The notes under the pieces were generated by a model that made no database searches, had not been told where the DNA came from, and saw only the letters and a program-made list of their open reading frames with translations. A DNA stretch of 64,000 nt, taken from NCBI GenBank assembly GCA_003344405.1, contig NOWV01000092.1, positions 231,377 through 295,376 of the forward strand, given 5' to 3'. Shown piece after piece: positions 40,301-55,300 of the stretch. The stretch's first letter is position 1; every line of letters starts with the position of its first letter. Made by a program: the position numbers and the translations under genes. The stretch is from Trichoplax sp. H2. Lineage: Eukaryota > Placozoa > Uniplacotomia > Trichoplacea.

Positions 40301-43300
40301 GATGTTAATCGAATTACAGAAATCAAATCTCGAACATTTTATTATAATAATCAAATATACTTTTTGTATGTATTATAATTGTCATGATGAGCTGAGAATA
40401 GTATTTAATGTCTTTGATATCAAGTGATCCTATATGGATTAATTACTGATTACTGGATTTCTACGTATAATTTCATAAGTCAGGAGTTGCTTTATTCTAC
40501 TATGATAAAGCAAAAATTTCATCGTGGTCGTTACATGATTACATCAGTTTCCAATATTTCAACTAATTATATACCATTATGTCATTTACTGTCGCGCTCA
40601 GTTGATTCGATTTTAAGTTAGCCACTATTAAAGGTAGAAATTATGCTATTGTGAATTTATTCTACTGTATAATCAGGATTTATCGATAAATTAGACGAGT
40701 AAAATTACTGATTAGGTATATTATCTAAAAAAATTTTAGTGTATACTTCTAATCCCTGATTGGATTTATTCTAATTAATATTAAGAAGATATTTGTACTA
40801 AGAAGTAACTGTTTGGTTTGATTTCTTAAGTATCAGCACCTAATACTTTTATTTTTTGATTTAAAAGAAACCTCAGGTATAACTTTATCAGGAATTTTAC
40901 CCATGCAGCTTTTAGTGAAAACAATGCACTTAAAACTTTGTAAGCAAATTAAAAATCGAAATATTTTTATACTGAACAAATTATATGATATTGTATTTTG
41001 AATATAGCCTTAATATTCTAGCACGACGCATGTCATACATGCAAATATTAATGCAGTAAAGTGGACTACTAGGTTATTTTAATCTTTATAGCCTACCATT
41101 TCTTTTCGAGCAAGCCTACTTGTTAATCTTGTATAAATTTATCACTGTTTATAAATTAATCTAATTTAGAGCTTTGAATTATTTCTTCTTTCTATTTTAA
41201 ATATAACTAAGGAAAGTAGTTCGATTTATTTTTAACAACTAAAAACTATTCCTTCGTCGTTAAGTAATTCATCAATCCTGTTCTATAGTGAAAATTAACA
41301 CATTCCACTTTCAAAACTATCTTAATTTATCATTTATTACGTATTTTTCCTTCAGGCAGCTCAATGACAATTCGATTACTCAACTTCGTCCAGGAACAAT
41401 TGACAGACTTCAAAATCTAAGTTCTTTGTAAGTTAAATATATATAAGGTTAATGTTATCCTAATCATATGTTAGTTTTATCATTGTTACGGTGATATTTA
41501 AGCTGATATTATAAATTTCTAAGCCGTCTCAATGAATTATTCGGACAATTAGTCTTAGCAGAAATATTCAAGATGATCGTTACAATCGCTAACGGGTTAT
41601 TCGCAGTTTTTTAAATCTACGTTGGATTTCTGTCAGAGTCAAATTCGGATAATAACTATTTGTAATACAATCGTGATTTTATTAGAGTACATTAATGCTG
41701 AAATGAATATTGATGTATTATTTCAGCAAGCCATTGTTATAAATCCAGATTTTTAACGAGCAACGTAAACTGCAACTAATCTAATATCAGGCTTATTTTC
41801 CTTGATAATTGCCTACAGTATGACTCAATGCTCATGATCTCTGATAATTATTAGGAGGCGATAGTAACTATATATCTCTTTCGAAGTAAACTATAAACTC
41901 AAACTCAATTGAAAAACCAACTAATTTATAGTATAATTAAACAAAATGTTAATTATCAGTATTTAGATAACATAAAATTCCGCTAATATCTATGTAAAAA
42001 CATTTAAAACGTCATAAATAAATCGTTACTAGTGCATTCCTAAATAAGTTACCTTATGATAACTATGTCTTAGCCGCTATATAATAGTTTATATTGACTC
42101 GAAATACCCACATTTTCTTGATCATAAAACCCTGATTGCTGGTTTATATAAGCTAATTTCCCTATAAGTATTCTAAAAATAAACACAGTGTGTATTTATT
42201 ACATTCCTAGGTATATAGGAGGGAAGCATTTCACAAGATTTAAGGCTGACGATTTAAAACAATTCAAAAATTTAAAATTATTGTAAGTTCACTATCAGTA
42301 GTAAATACTTCTTTTGATTTTGAATAACTTTGAACAAATAAGTATGCAAATTATGGTAAAATCACTAATTAAGTTAGACTATTTTACCGAATAAGTAGGT
42401 AAATGAAGTATTTAAAATAGTAATAAATTGATAGAATATTATTTACGTTCTTTTTGCCTAGTAAATATATTGAAAGGCAGTCTACGCACTCTTACCCTGT
42501 AATATATATGAAACACCATTAGAACATTTAAATCCGTTGCATATTTACTTAGTGATGCTTAATGGAATAATTGTTACCATTTTTAGATTATTTGTTTAAA
42601 ATTTTAAATTATGATCAATTGGTTGCGGTAGTGCACATAAGTTCATTATAATAATTATCGATTTCAACACTAGTTTCGTCACGATAGTGTCCTTGTGTAA
42701 TATGCAGTAACTTTATGAAGGACTTATCAAATCAGAATAGAGTATAGTTGTTGCTAATACTACATAATAAAAATGGCTGAAACTAATATGTAACATCTTG
42801 GACATGATAGATACGTCCAATTTGGAAATTTTTCTTCTCCTCGGATCAACTTTCAAGCATTTGGCAATTTACGTGCTTTAAGTTCCTTGTTAGTAGCTAA
42901 TAGATCTGCGCAGAAATTATTCAATAACTGCATCAAGCCATAATATAGGACAAATAAATTGTCGATTTTTAAATTATATTTTAGAGCTTAAAATAAATTT
43001 TCTGTCAATGTCAAATACGCAGATTGCGAATTATTTTTTTAAATCTTTGGTATTTAGATTCATCAAAGCAATTGATAATGGGATGGTTACGATCACCTCG
43101 AGTGCATTTTCAATGAATCCAAATTTAAGAATACTGTGTGTATTAGAAAATAAAATATATTCAGTCTAAATTTAAAAAGTTGCTGTCGATATATTAACTT
43201 AGTTTTTACGAATTCCTTAATTTTAGTTCATCAGTAGTGTTGTCTATTGAACTTTTTAAGCTCCTGATATCGAGCATGTAGTCACATTTACTTTGAATAT

Positions 43301-46300
43301 AATTAATACCGATTATAGCTTCTACAAAGTTAAATATCAGAAATTAAACAATATTAAATACGTTTGAACTTTCGAAGTGTACAACTGGCATATGCTATAA
43401 CGTGCTTTTACTTTAATACAAAAAATGCAATCTTATCGCTAAATTCTATGATTCATACTTCACGATGTAAATGGTATTCTGACGCTATTAATAGCGTAAT
43501 TGTGTTAAATAGAATCTCGATTTGACATTTTTTATATGTTGCTCTAGTTTTATAGAATATTGCTATGGTGTTCGGTATATAGAGAAAGGAGCTTTGGATA
43601 AATTAAAGAACCTTAAGTTCGTGTAAGTTTCTTACTCAATTTGTTTCGAGATTGTATTTCTTGCATACGTATTTTAAGCAATATTATAGCAATATCATAT
43701 ACACACAAGTGGAAAATTTACCGGATGGTCTATTTAGTAAAAAACCAAAATTGGCAAAGTTGTGAGTTGACTCTCTTTTTACAGGCACAAAAATAATATT
43801 TCTATTTTGATATGCCTTGATCTAGCAATTTCTTCGAGATACGAAAGTGAATTTAGCAAAATAAATCTAGGGAGTTAATAGCTTAGTTGAATGTCAGAAT
43901 TTGCAGCTAGTATTAGAATTTCGGCATTCTGGTGCTTAGAAAGAGATTCTAATTTGGGATTGATAGTCAATCATTTAATTTTTATATTGTAGAAAGCTAC
44001 GGATGAACAGCATTAGAGCAATACCTTATGGACTTTTTAATGGCTCAACAGCAATTCGAGAAATGTAAGTTCTCACCGTAGCGAGTTATCAAGGGTCTTA
44101 AAAATAGTTATCTGCGAAACATTATAAATTCACTGTAGTAAGTATTAATTTCTTTATTTTATGCTTTAATTTTATTTTTATTGTTGGTAAAAAAATTTAA
44201 ATCTGCATCGTATTTACTGTAGCTAATTCTATGCCCAATCAAAACTATTTTTATTAAGAACAAATAAAAGAAAGAGAGCACGTATATCATGTTTTCTAGG
44301 TGAATGGATGCAATTTCGCTGTACCTAGATTTGCAATAATCTTGTATTGATTTCCGCTAATTGTAGTAGTATAGCAGGTGGCTAATAATAATAGCAGGAG
44401 ACTATTACTCGGTCACTACAAATGTGCAACCCAGTTTTAAATTACTCTTTTAAGGGTTCTGCATAAAAAATCGAAAGAAATCATATTTGTCCAGTTGTAA
44501 CCGGTTAAAGTATTAAAATATCTCACCCAGAACTTTTTCAAATCCAGCGAAGCCTAAATAAACTCAGATTATGTCTCAATCACGTTTACAATTCAAAATC
44601 ATCCGGAGTAAAACTAGATTCTACTCTCGTAACCTCTCACCTAGCATCTCTAATACACCGTACTTAGTTTAGGACCTTAGTCACAGCCAAACACAGATTT
44701 GAAACCTAGTTAAATCATTTTATTACAGAGATAACGGGCGCTGCTAAGTAACTCCGATGACAACTCGTCTTTAATTACTTTAGTATCTGGCTTATATACC
44801 TGTATATCGCTATTTACAGATTTTCGTGTAAGGAAATATCAATGAAAAATTTAATAGATAAGTTACTTGACCGAATTCGGTACAATCTCTATGCTAAAAA
44901 ATCATAAATTACTTAGACTGCTAGCACTATTTATGGTTCTAATAAATTTCGAAGCTCGCATTGACGTTCTTATAGAAGTATAGCCAAATTACTAACTTTA
45001 GGCTAGTAAAATCATAATACTACATCAATCACTCATTGTTGTTGATATCTCTAACTTTCATTACACCCACTTATTTCTCGTGCCGAAATACATCCTACTC
45101 CAAAACTATTGCAAAAACTATAGCGCTCTACTATTGTGGTACTAGTACAGCAATTATCCTTTGCATCCTCTTATTGTCAAATAAATACGAAAATTTATTG
45201 TGATAACAATATCTAGTTAAATAGTAATCTCCTAACTCAAATGACGAGCTTACTTTCAGCTTATTTAACAAAATAATATTGAATGTAAGCTATGTGATAA
45301 TACTTGTATGCAGTGATCATAAATTGAATAAATTTCATGTATAAGAAAATGTCATCGTTTTGGCTCGTGTACTAAAATCTGAAATAATATGCATTTATGT
45401 AGGGACTTGTATAAGAATCGAATTGCATTGATCCAAAATGGAGCGTTTCGAGACTTAGCCAATTTGAAGTATTTGTAAGTAAATTTTAATAAATTTGCTT
45501 TCGTGCTAATTATTGATAATATCAATCAAACAAGGTTGATCATTTATTTACGAGAATATGTACAATTTATTATTTATCAATTTTCATTTTCTAAGATGGT
45601 ATATTTAAAGTAATGTGAGACTACGAATTTAGATAGTAAGTTGTTGACACATAATTGATGATATTGCGATTTAGATACTTGAATAGTAATAACATCAAAA
45701 CCATTGGCATGGAAACTTTCGCTGGCTTAACTAACCTTCAGCGTTTGTATGAATTTAATAAATAAGAAATATTATTTTACTAATTGATAATTATTATAAT
45801 GCCCGTATTTATATTAAATTGCGTATTTGCTAGAATTTGCTCATCTTAGTAGAAATTATATAAGAAATTGACGGTAATTTACAGTACGACGTATTAATGA
45901 AATACCCATCTGTAAATATGCTTTACGTTAATAGTATCTGATATTAGTATTCTCATTTCTGATTAGAGACCTCAATCATTTGCTAATATAAATTTCATCT
46001 TACTATAGCTTAACTTCTTTATGGCGAGGATATAGTATACTTTGGTGTACTTCATAAAATCTATTATTTACTTCTATCGCCATTACATATGGACTTTTTT
46101 AATTGGCTTATTGCTTACGTTATGAATATATATTTTGATGTGTTGATATGTACGCGGTCGATATTTACATTTTACGTAAACATTAAATTAATGAGATGGT
46201 TTACTTTATAAACATTGCCGTAGCTTGTTAGTAGTCTCATTATAGGAGATTTTCAGGCCGATTACATTGTCGTTTTGAATGTAGAACCGCCGTTGTCCAT

Positions 46301-49300
46301 TTCTTATAATTTCATACTTCTTAGTTACAGAATTATTATGTAGCTTAAAAATTTCATTCCAGTCGCATTAGTATAATTTAACTATCTTCTTACATTTTAA
46401 AATTTAGAAAGTTATCTTCCAATCAAATCCCTCAATTGGTTAATAACACTTTTTCTGTGCTATCTTCACTTGAAGAGCTGTAAGTCTGGTTCAAATATAA
46501 ATATTATAGTAAGAAACTTTGAATAAAATTATATTTTTTGGATTGCTGAGATCATGCTTCATGTTAAATGGAAAATTTAGGCTGTCACCTAGCCAGACAT
46601 TAAGATGTTTTATTTTCATTATTAATAGTGAATTGTCTAGTAACCTTATTGAGATTATTGAATATCATGCATTTACTGGCTTGATTAGTATCAAGATTAT
46701 GTAAGTGGTAAATTGATTTTAAATATAACCTTATTTCATCGTCTGAAGCTATTATGAGAGCAACGACTATTTTAAAAAATAATAGATGCCTTGGTTAAAT
46801 ATGCTCGAATAGTAGGGTTAATAACTTTTGAATTATAAAATCATAAAATGTTATGACATATATTAGAGCTCTTTCAAGTAATAACATCCGCAGGATTGAA
46901 TGGCAAACTTTTGCAGGTTTTCCTAAGTTGGAAACGTTGTAAGTATATCTTATATAATCTTGGTAGCATTACCATTTAATACTCATTTTGCAAATAAACT
47001 TGGAAAGAATTTCTAAGGAGTAAACAATATATGTTTAAGTGAGCAAATCATTATAAGATTAGATTATATACTGATTACTACCTTCATAACACACTAGCCT
47101 TTGCATTACTTCTAAGGTATTTAGATAATAACGCCATAGACAGCATTGAAACTGGAGCATTTGATGGCTCAAGTAGATTAAGAGAATTGTAAGTTCTGCA
47201 GATTATTGTCGTATTTTCTATCACAGTGAAATTAAGTTTGTGAATTGTCATACTCATATAAATTAAAATTTAGATGGCTACAGGGAAATAATTTGATCAT
47301 TATAAGCAGTGGTATGCTATCGGAATTAAATTATTTACAGATCTTGTGAGTATCGTTACAGCTATAATTTTATCAATTTGAATTTAACTAAAATTAAATA
47401 TCAAACGGAATAAGTTCAAGTCCTATTTTTATTATCGTACGTGCTTGTATCTCTATGTGAATATTTCAGTCAAATGATAGTCTTAAGGCCAGATATATAA
47501 ATATTTTTTTAGAATAGTACTACTGTGATGAGTTAATTGAGATTATACTAGGTATTATAGTGGATGATTTATCTAATTTATTATCTTAGACAATTATCCG
47601 ACAATCAAATAAGTCATTTAGATAATACAAGCTTAAATTCCCTAATTCATCTGAAGCTGTTGTAAGTAGCAATCCGACATATTTAACTAGAAGGGTATCA
47701 TGATTTCTATAGGCAAAAGATTATAACTGAATTGACTAGTGGTTATACGGTATTTAATACGGGTGTTATAGTTACTTGTGAAGTACAGTATATATAGCTC
47801 ATTATTTAATAGCATTTATGCTTAACTGGTAATGTGTTTATTCCTTAGGAATTTGGCCAACAATAGACTTGCGAGTCTTTCTGCCATTGCCATGAACAGT
47901 TTAACTTCTCTAAATGTCTTGTAAGCATTAAATATATTGATCAATCTTGTAGTTATGATGAAGTAGATTTAACAGTACTAGATAAACGCGNNNNNNNNNN
48001 NNNNNNNNNNATGTGAAGTACAGTGAGGTAGTTACGGTAGATCGGCGTGCAAGCTGTCGTGAGTAACGAGTAGAAGTATTAGACTGTGAGAGACTAACTA
48101 GAAGACTAACTGAGAGGCTTATGAACTCTGAGGTAGAAATCGCTGGTATTTATAGTTTTAAAGATAGAGCACATGCAGAGAATAGGATTGTGGAATTAGA
48201 TACAACATATACCATAACAGGTTACAAAATAGCAGATGATTGTAGAAAACAGCGAGTACCGTAATAACTAAATACAGTAGTCTATATATAAATGTAGAGT
48301 AAGCGGACTGTAGATCTGTCTAAATATAAGAGCAATACAACATGTCTATATTTAAGAGTAGAATATAGTTACAGTATATTCTAAATACACTACAAATAGC
48401 ATTTATGCTTAACTGGTAATGTGTTTATTCCTTAGGAATTTGGCCAACAATAGACTTGTGAGTCTTTCTGCCATTGCCATGAACAGTTTAACTTCTCTAA
48501 ATGTCTTGTAAGCATTAAATATATTGATCAATCTTGTAGTTATGATGAAGTAGATTTAACAGTACTAGATAAACGCGAAATGTATAACATCGATACAATA
48601 TACTGTCATTTCTAGTTTATAACAATTTTGTTGTATGAATTTAATATATCATATATAACATGTTTGTCTAGATACTTGGATGAGAATGGACTAAAAGAAT
48701 CTACTTTTATTCAAAAATTACGTTTACCTAAGCTGCGTCAATTGTAATAGGATACTTAATTGTTTTAATGTCAAATTACTCTGAAAACTATCCTATATGG
48801 ACGCTAATTTATGATTTGTGATTGGTCTTGTTTTCTCTTTGGAAGATATTTAAGAAACAATCAGATTAGGGTTTTGGGACAAATTGTAATAGATGAATTA
48901 TACCAGTTACAGGCTATGTAAGTGCTGCTTGACAATTATAATTACATCCCTAAATTATCATTTCTAGAGTATAAGTGGAACTTAAATTAACCTTATTACA
49001 AAGGCTTGAGCTTTAAATTGCATCACGGATGTCGGTTGGCTACTCACCATTTCAATTTCGTTATTTCGTTTATAGAGCGTTAGATGGCAACTTAATTGCC
49101 AGTTACGATAGTATTTTATCGACTCATAATATTAAAAAGATGTGAGTAAAGACTAGATTTTATATGCTTCCTTACTTTTATAAATTCTATTATAAGGTCA
49201 ATTCAAGCTGTATGTTTTTTCATCACTACATAGTGTTGACAGACATACATAATATTGTTATTTCATATCTAACTTTTCTTACCATTATTAGATCGTTATC

Positions 49301-52300
49301 CAGGAGTAAGATTAGTAACCACTACCGCCAATTGATGAATATTTCCTTAACCTGTCGTAAACTGTATGAAAATTATAGTACACAATAGAAAGAGATTGAA
49401 AGTTGCACATATATCGAACATAGTTTCTTCCATTACAGATTTCTTGATATTAACTTAAATAAGGATTATTATTCAATAACTTTTTATCGAAAAGTTGTTG
49501 AATGGAATAGATTGATTGTAACAATCATTGGCAATAACAAATATCGAAATATATTGTCAATTGCCATTTAATGGTACAGCATCTAGGAGTAAAGCTAATA
49601 TATCGTACTCTTGATGCTATAGGGATCTATCGCACAATTTTCTCTATGACTTACCTCAATTTAATCCTCAAGATCAAATAAAAATGTTGTAAGGCTACTT
49701 TTGTTTTTATCAATCAACATTGACTAGATTTTAAATTGTTGAAATATGATATTTAACATTATTGCTTAACGCAGGTAAGTTTTAGTCCATAAATGAACAT
49801 TAGTTCATTAGACTATACTATTGAAATATCGGAATTATATTCATTTAATCTTACAGAATTATAGTNNNNNNNNNNNNNNNNNNNNGATTATTCTGTTAGT
49901 TCGTTCTAGAAGTCTTTAGAAGTAGTATTCGGCTAGAGTAGAGCTGTGTAGTTAATCTTTGTATAAGATTGAATAAAGCCCTTATTTTTCTAAAATTTGG
50001 AATTTCGTGATTGGTATATATCACAACTAGATTTTAAATTGTTGAAATATGATATTTAACATTATTGCTTAACGCAGGTAAGTTTTAGTCCATAAATGAA
50101 CATTAGTTCATTAGACTATACTATTGAAATATCGGAATTATATTCATTTAATCTTACAGAATTATAGTACCTGCTATTAGAAGATTATTCAGTTAATGCA
50201 CACATATGATATTGATAGTAATACACAGTAAATTTTCGGTATTCGATTCAAACCATTTTCCTATTTTCCTTTAGAAATTTATCCTATAATAGAATAGCCT
50301 TTCTTACCGTGAAACATCTATCAAGTTTAACTTTTTTAGAACTACTGTAAGTTTATAAGTCTCATGTAGGCTAGGATATAGCACCATTTTTTGCATAATA
50401 AAGGCAATTACGATTTTTACTAGTGATTTAAGAGGAAACAAAATAGCAAGTATTCCAACAGGATTTTTTCAAGGGTTAACTTGTCAAAAGTATCTTACAG
50501 ATATGTAAGTAGTAATATATATATAATTTATGCTCGTTATTCAGGCCGTAGCAGATCAATCTAGATGAAGATTTAAGATCTAGCTTTTATCAAATACAAG
50601 TGATTGCAAAAAATAAAAATCTGAATTGTCTTATGGTAACCTTAATGTATAGCAATTTATAAGGAAATCGGCTTGCTCATTTTTATGGAAACACATATAG
50701 TTCATTAAGCAATCTAGATTGTCTTATTATAACCTTATTGTATAGCAACTTATCAGGGAATCAACTTGCTTATCTTCGTGGAGATACATTTAGTTCATTA
50801 AGTAATCTAAAGCACTTGTAAGTTTAATTGAGATATAGAGAACTTTCAATTTAGGTGTTTTGATGGATTTAGTTCCGTACACAAACATCAGCTATTAACT
50901 GTATTTTCTCGTCAATTACAATTTCTAATAAATTTTCTTTCAGACGAATTGATAGTAATCCCATCGACTCTAAACCATTTCTTAAGAATGTTTCAAGTTT
51001 GATAAGCCTGTAAGTTACATTATCTCTTTTCTATTGTTTATTTCCCAAGCAGTATAGTGAGCTATTACTTATCTATAATAGTAGATTAATAGCATATTTT
51101 CATCATGATATGAATTCTCTCCCTGTATTAAATAGGACATTAATCAATAACAAAATTAAATGCCTTAACGAAATCGTTATCAATGATTTAAAAAATTTGC
51201 AAAACCTGTAAGTTAACCAACAGTTAATTCGATAAACTGTTCGATGCGTAGTCCAAATGTTTCTATATAATAGCAGAAATAATCTATAGAATTCATCGTT
51301 CTATCTTTAACCGCTAGGGTGGAATTTCTTTGCAGATAGACAAATTATTTATTTCTACTAAATTATGATATCTTCTAGTTATATTCTGCAAATTAACTAA
51401 TCTATCGATGATTTTACTTTTAAGATCTGTACGACAAAATTTCATAACAAAGTTAAAATCTGCTTTATTTAAATCGCTGAAGAATCTTACTCTCCTGTAA
51501 GTTATAACATCTAATTGTATTAAATTATTTAATCGCTACTTTTAGTCTACTTTTTTTCTGTCTTTTTCATGTCGATGCTATTATTTTTCGTACGTGTTAT
51601 TTTTATCAATCGCATGACATCTTAAAACTAATTAATTTATTATTTGTTGACCTTACTACTGTTAATGTATATAATTGAATACTGGTATTTCTCAGAAATT
51701 ATTATTGGTAAGCATTACTATTTGTAATGTGCTTATGAGGATTTAAGACGTTAAGTTTAATTCTATCCTAGCAAAGATGCCGATTTAAGTAAAAAAGGAT
51801 GAAGTGTATAAATTATTCAGTCTCTTAAAACTTGCAAATTTTACGTATATATGTCACAAACCAGCTTTGTGACAAAGATAACGTAAAAGAAATCTCGAAA
51901 TTACTATAGTCTCCAGGATTCAGTATCTCTTAACTATCTCACAAGAATTTAGACGCCTTTGCTTCTACGTTAAACAACTATAGAACTCTTTTTATTCTAC
52001 TACCTGCCGAACTTGAATATCCTTCGGCAGCTGCTATCATGTATGAGTCATAACAGTTCATGAAAATTAGTTCATATTGGATAGCTAAATTAATACAGAA
52101 ATTATTCATAATCTTAGACATGTACTGAACGACTCTAGATAATTAGATTACAGTATATCCGTACACAGAATTATTTATAGTATCATCTATAATTGAATAT
52201 CTTCAGGATATTCATCACAAGCCTTACAAGATATAACACTGTACACTACAATCAATTAATATTAGTTACTGTATAAGAACTCTTACCACAGTACAGCGCA

Positions 52301-55300
52301 ATTTACTGTAACAAAATAATAACTTCTGCAGTTCTTACTGTAAGTTATTATTAGTTGTCTCCATATATAAATGTTAACCACCAAATTTAATCATTTAGTC
52401 TTCACGGTAGTTCATACCGTGGCAATATAATACTAATTTTTATGCTCTACTTACCTTGGCCAAATGGCTAATACCTTAAAATTTGGTTGTATGGTGTCAC
52501 GCTTAATTTTTCGTAACTCTGTAGTAAAATTATCTTGAAGGAGAATTCTAAGGTTAACCTTTGTTAAATCTCACTGCCGTAAATGCAAAAAAGCTATAAA
52601 TTAAGATAGAAAATTTAACGTGTCATCTCAATGTGGATGATTAAAGCTGTAGTTAGATTTTTACTGAAGAAATAAAATTATAAGCGATATTAGAATTAGA
52701 ATGTATTTGATGTAGGTCCTCAAAACCTGTACTTGATTATTAGAGACCTCTCTTCGAATAAGATCAGTATCATCGAGAACGGTACTTTCGATGGACTGTG
52801 CCAACTTCAGCTCCTGTAGGTATCTAGTGTATAGCCAAAATTTATGCTATAAGATATTTGAAAAAATTCACTCTTTCAATACAATAGCAACTTGAGCATA
52901 AGATATTATATATAGCTGTTGATTTCCCATTCTATAAAGTTTCAAATTTTCTACCTTCTAGGTCTTTAAATCATAATCGAATAGCAAGTTTAACATTTCT
53001 CCGCTTTTCCAGTTTAAAGAATTTGCAGAAAATGTTAGTTATACTCAAAGCGAATTTGATTGATAAAGCTGAATAAACTTGACTTTTCTTCACAGATCGT
53101 TAATTGATAATCAAATTAAAGAATTAGATGAGGAAGATTTTAAAAGTCTTAATGGCCTAGAAGCAATGTTAGATATAGATCTATTATTGATAATAATAAT
53201 GACATTTTCGATTTATTTTACGATTCTAGGAGCTCATGATTACGGCGTAAAATTATACTTATTCTATTTATCTTCGTAGTTATTTGGATTACAATTCTAT
53301 TTCGAGCATAAAAGATACAAGTTTTACTCAACTTAATAAACTTCAAATTCTGTAAGTAGCGTACTATTATGAATGAGAAAAAGCGTTCTTCAAACACATA
53401 TTCTGTTCCTGTATTAGTAGTTTGAAAACTAAGCGTCAATTTAATTCGCTGCTGATTTCAATCATTATTTCCATATTTCTAAATTAGTTCCGTAAGCCAT
53501 AATAACATCAGAGAATTAATTTGCAAGTGTCGTTACCACCAACTACCAGAAATCTCTTTAAAATCAATGTAATTCGTGAGCCATAAATATACTTGAAAGT
53601 GAATGCGTTAAATCATGATGTAGATTATCAATATGGCTATTCATTTTACTAACTTTCCGCCATCAATATTATTTTCACTGGTTAAGGTTCCTAAAATATA
53701 ATAATATTGAATTCATATCAGATCAATGCTATTCCCTCTTTGAAATTCTGACTGATGAATTGTAAGCTTCATGGAATATTGCGTACTTAATTATTAAGGG
53801 ATTAAATATAAATATTCAGTATCTATGCGAGAATATACTTTAGCGATTTATGGTAGCATGTTTGTTATTTAACTTACGATTCTTTTAAATTTCAGGGATG
53901 TCAGTTTTAATAAATTGGCTTCTAATGTCCCTGAATTTGTCGATCAAATATTTCGTCGAGATTTAAGACTTATTCGGCTGTGAGACTAAATTTAAAAACG
54001 GATACTACTGATTTTAATCATCGAATGTGCTATGGAAATGTGTCGTTAATATTTTAAACCTTTCTGTTCGAAGAAATAGATTATATTGGAATGACATAAT
54101 TAAATATGTTTTACATAAAACTTTTTTTTATAGTGGAATTAGCGGAAATAGAATTACACATTTATGGCAAGCATATCAGAATGGTCTCTTTAGAAAAGAA
54201 ATAGGATTGTAAGCTGTTCAATTTATTAGATTAATTACTGAGGTTTTCGGCAAATTCATTATCAATTATTGAGTTTGTCATGATATAAATCTCCAATTTA
54301 AATCTTGGTGCTATTTCTTTCGTTCCAGGGATATTAGTTACAATGATTTACCAATTGATGAAGTACAACGTTTGATTAGCAATGTGTTCCCTCTCCACTC
54401 TTGTCATCGCAACGCAATAAATGGATGGTATAATGTCTTTGTTACACCATGGGTCTTCCGCTGTTGGTTTATGTACTTGTATGTTAGATATGTTTCGTTT
54501 TAATTCTTTGCTGTTATATATTCTAAATTTATATGTAAAATTTCTACAAATATATAAATTGGGATAGTAATCTATTTGTGCTACTACTACTGACAGAGGT
54601 TTAAGCGGTTTAAAGTTACAGAAACTTCCAACCAACAGTTTACGAAATCTAGAAGGTTTAATCTACGCGTTGTAAGTAGATGCTAGTCTCAATTTTAAGC
54701 CGTTTGGTAGTACTGTATAGTCTAGTCAGAAATGGAAGCTATTATACTTATACTACGTTCATGGTAGTTAATATCTAGTTTGAAGAACTTTTAACCGGTG
54801 AAAACAGTGATTGTAATAAGTCCTACAGTTTTATAGCAACCCTTTATTAATATAATATGATCATTCTCGTTGCTTTCTCATTGCTATATACTGTACTTAC
54901 ATAAAAGTAATTTTAAATTCATTTGGGTTTTAATATTTCCACGATCGCTTATCTACGCAGCGTGAATTTTGCATAATTTTCATATAACTGCTAGTACTTG
55001 GCTCATAAAGTAACAAACTACTAGTCTTTTTTTGCAATATGCCTAAATGTAAGGTATAGCTAAATTCTTACTAACGTTTTGAGATGTCTGCTTCGTATAA
55101 TGTTTGGAATTTACCATTATACATTGTATAATTGTATAATAATAATATTAAGCATACGGTATAAATTTGTAGCTAACGTGAAATATTTAATTTAGGTATT
55201 TGAACAATAATAATTTGACTGAGTTTGATGTTGAAGATATTTTTTATGGAAGCGATAGTAATATGCGGGAACTGTAAGATCGGAAAGCTAAAATTTATAG

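Noticed and set aside
48436-48507. Counting this LRR exon as a separate repeat
   Set aside because: It is the second assembled copy of 47849-47920 flanking a gap, most likely the other haplotype.
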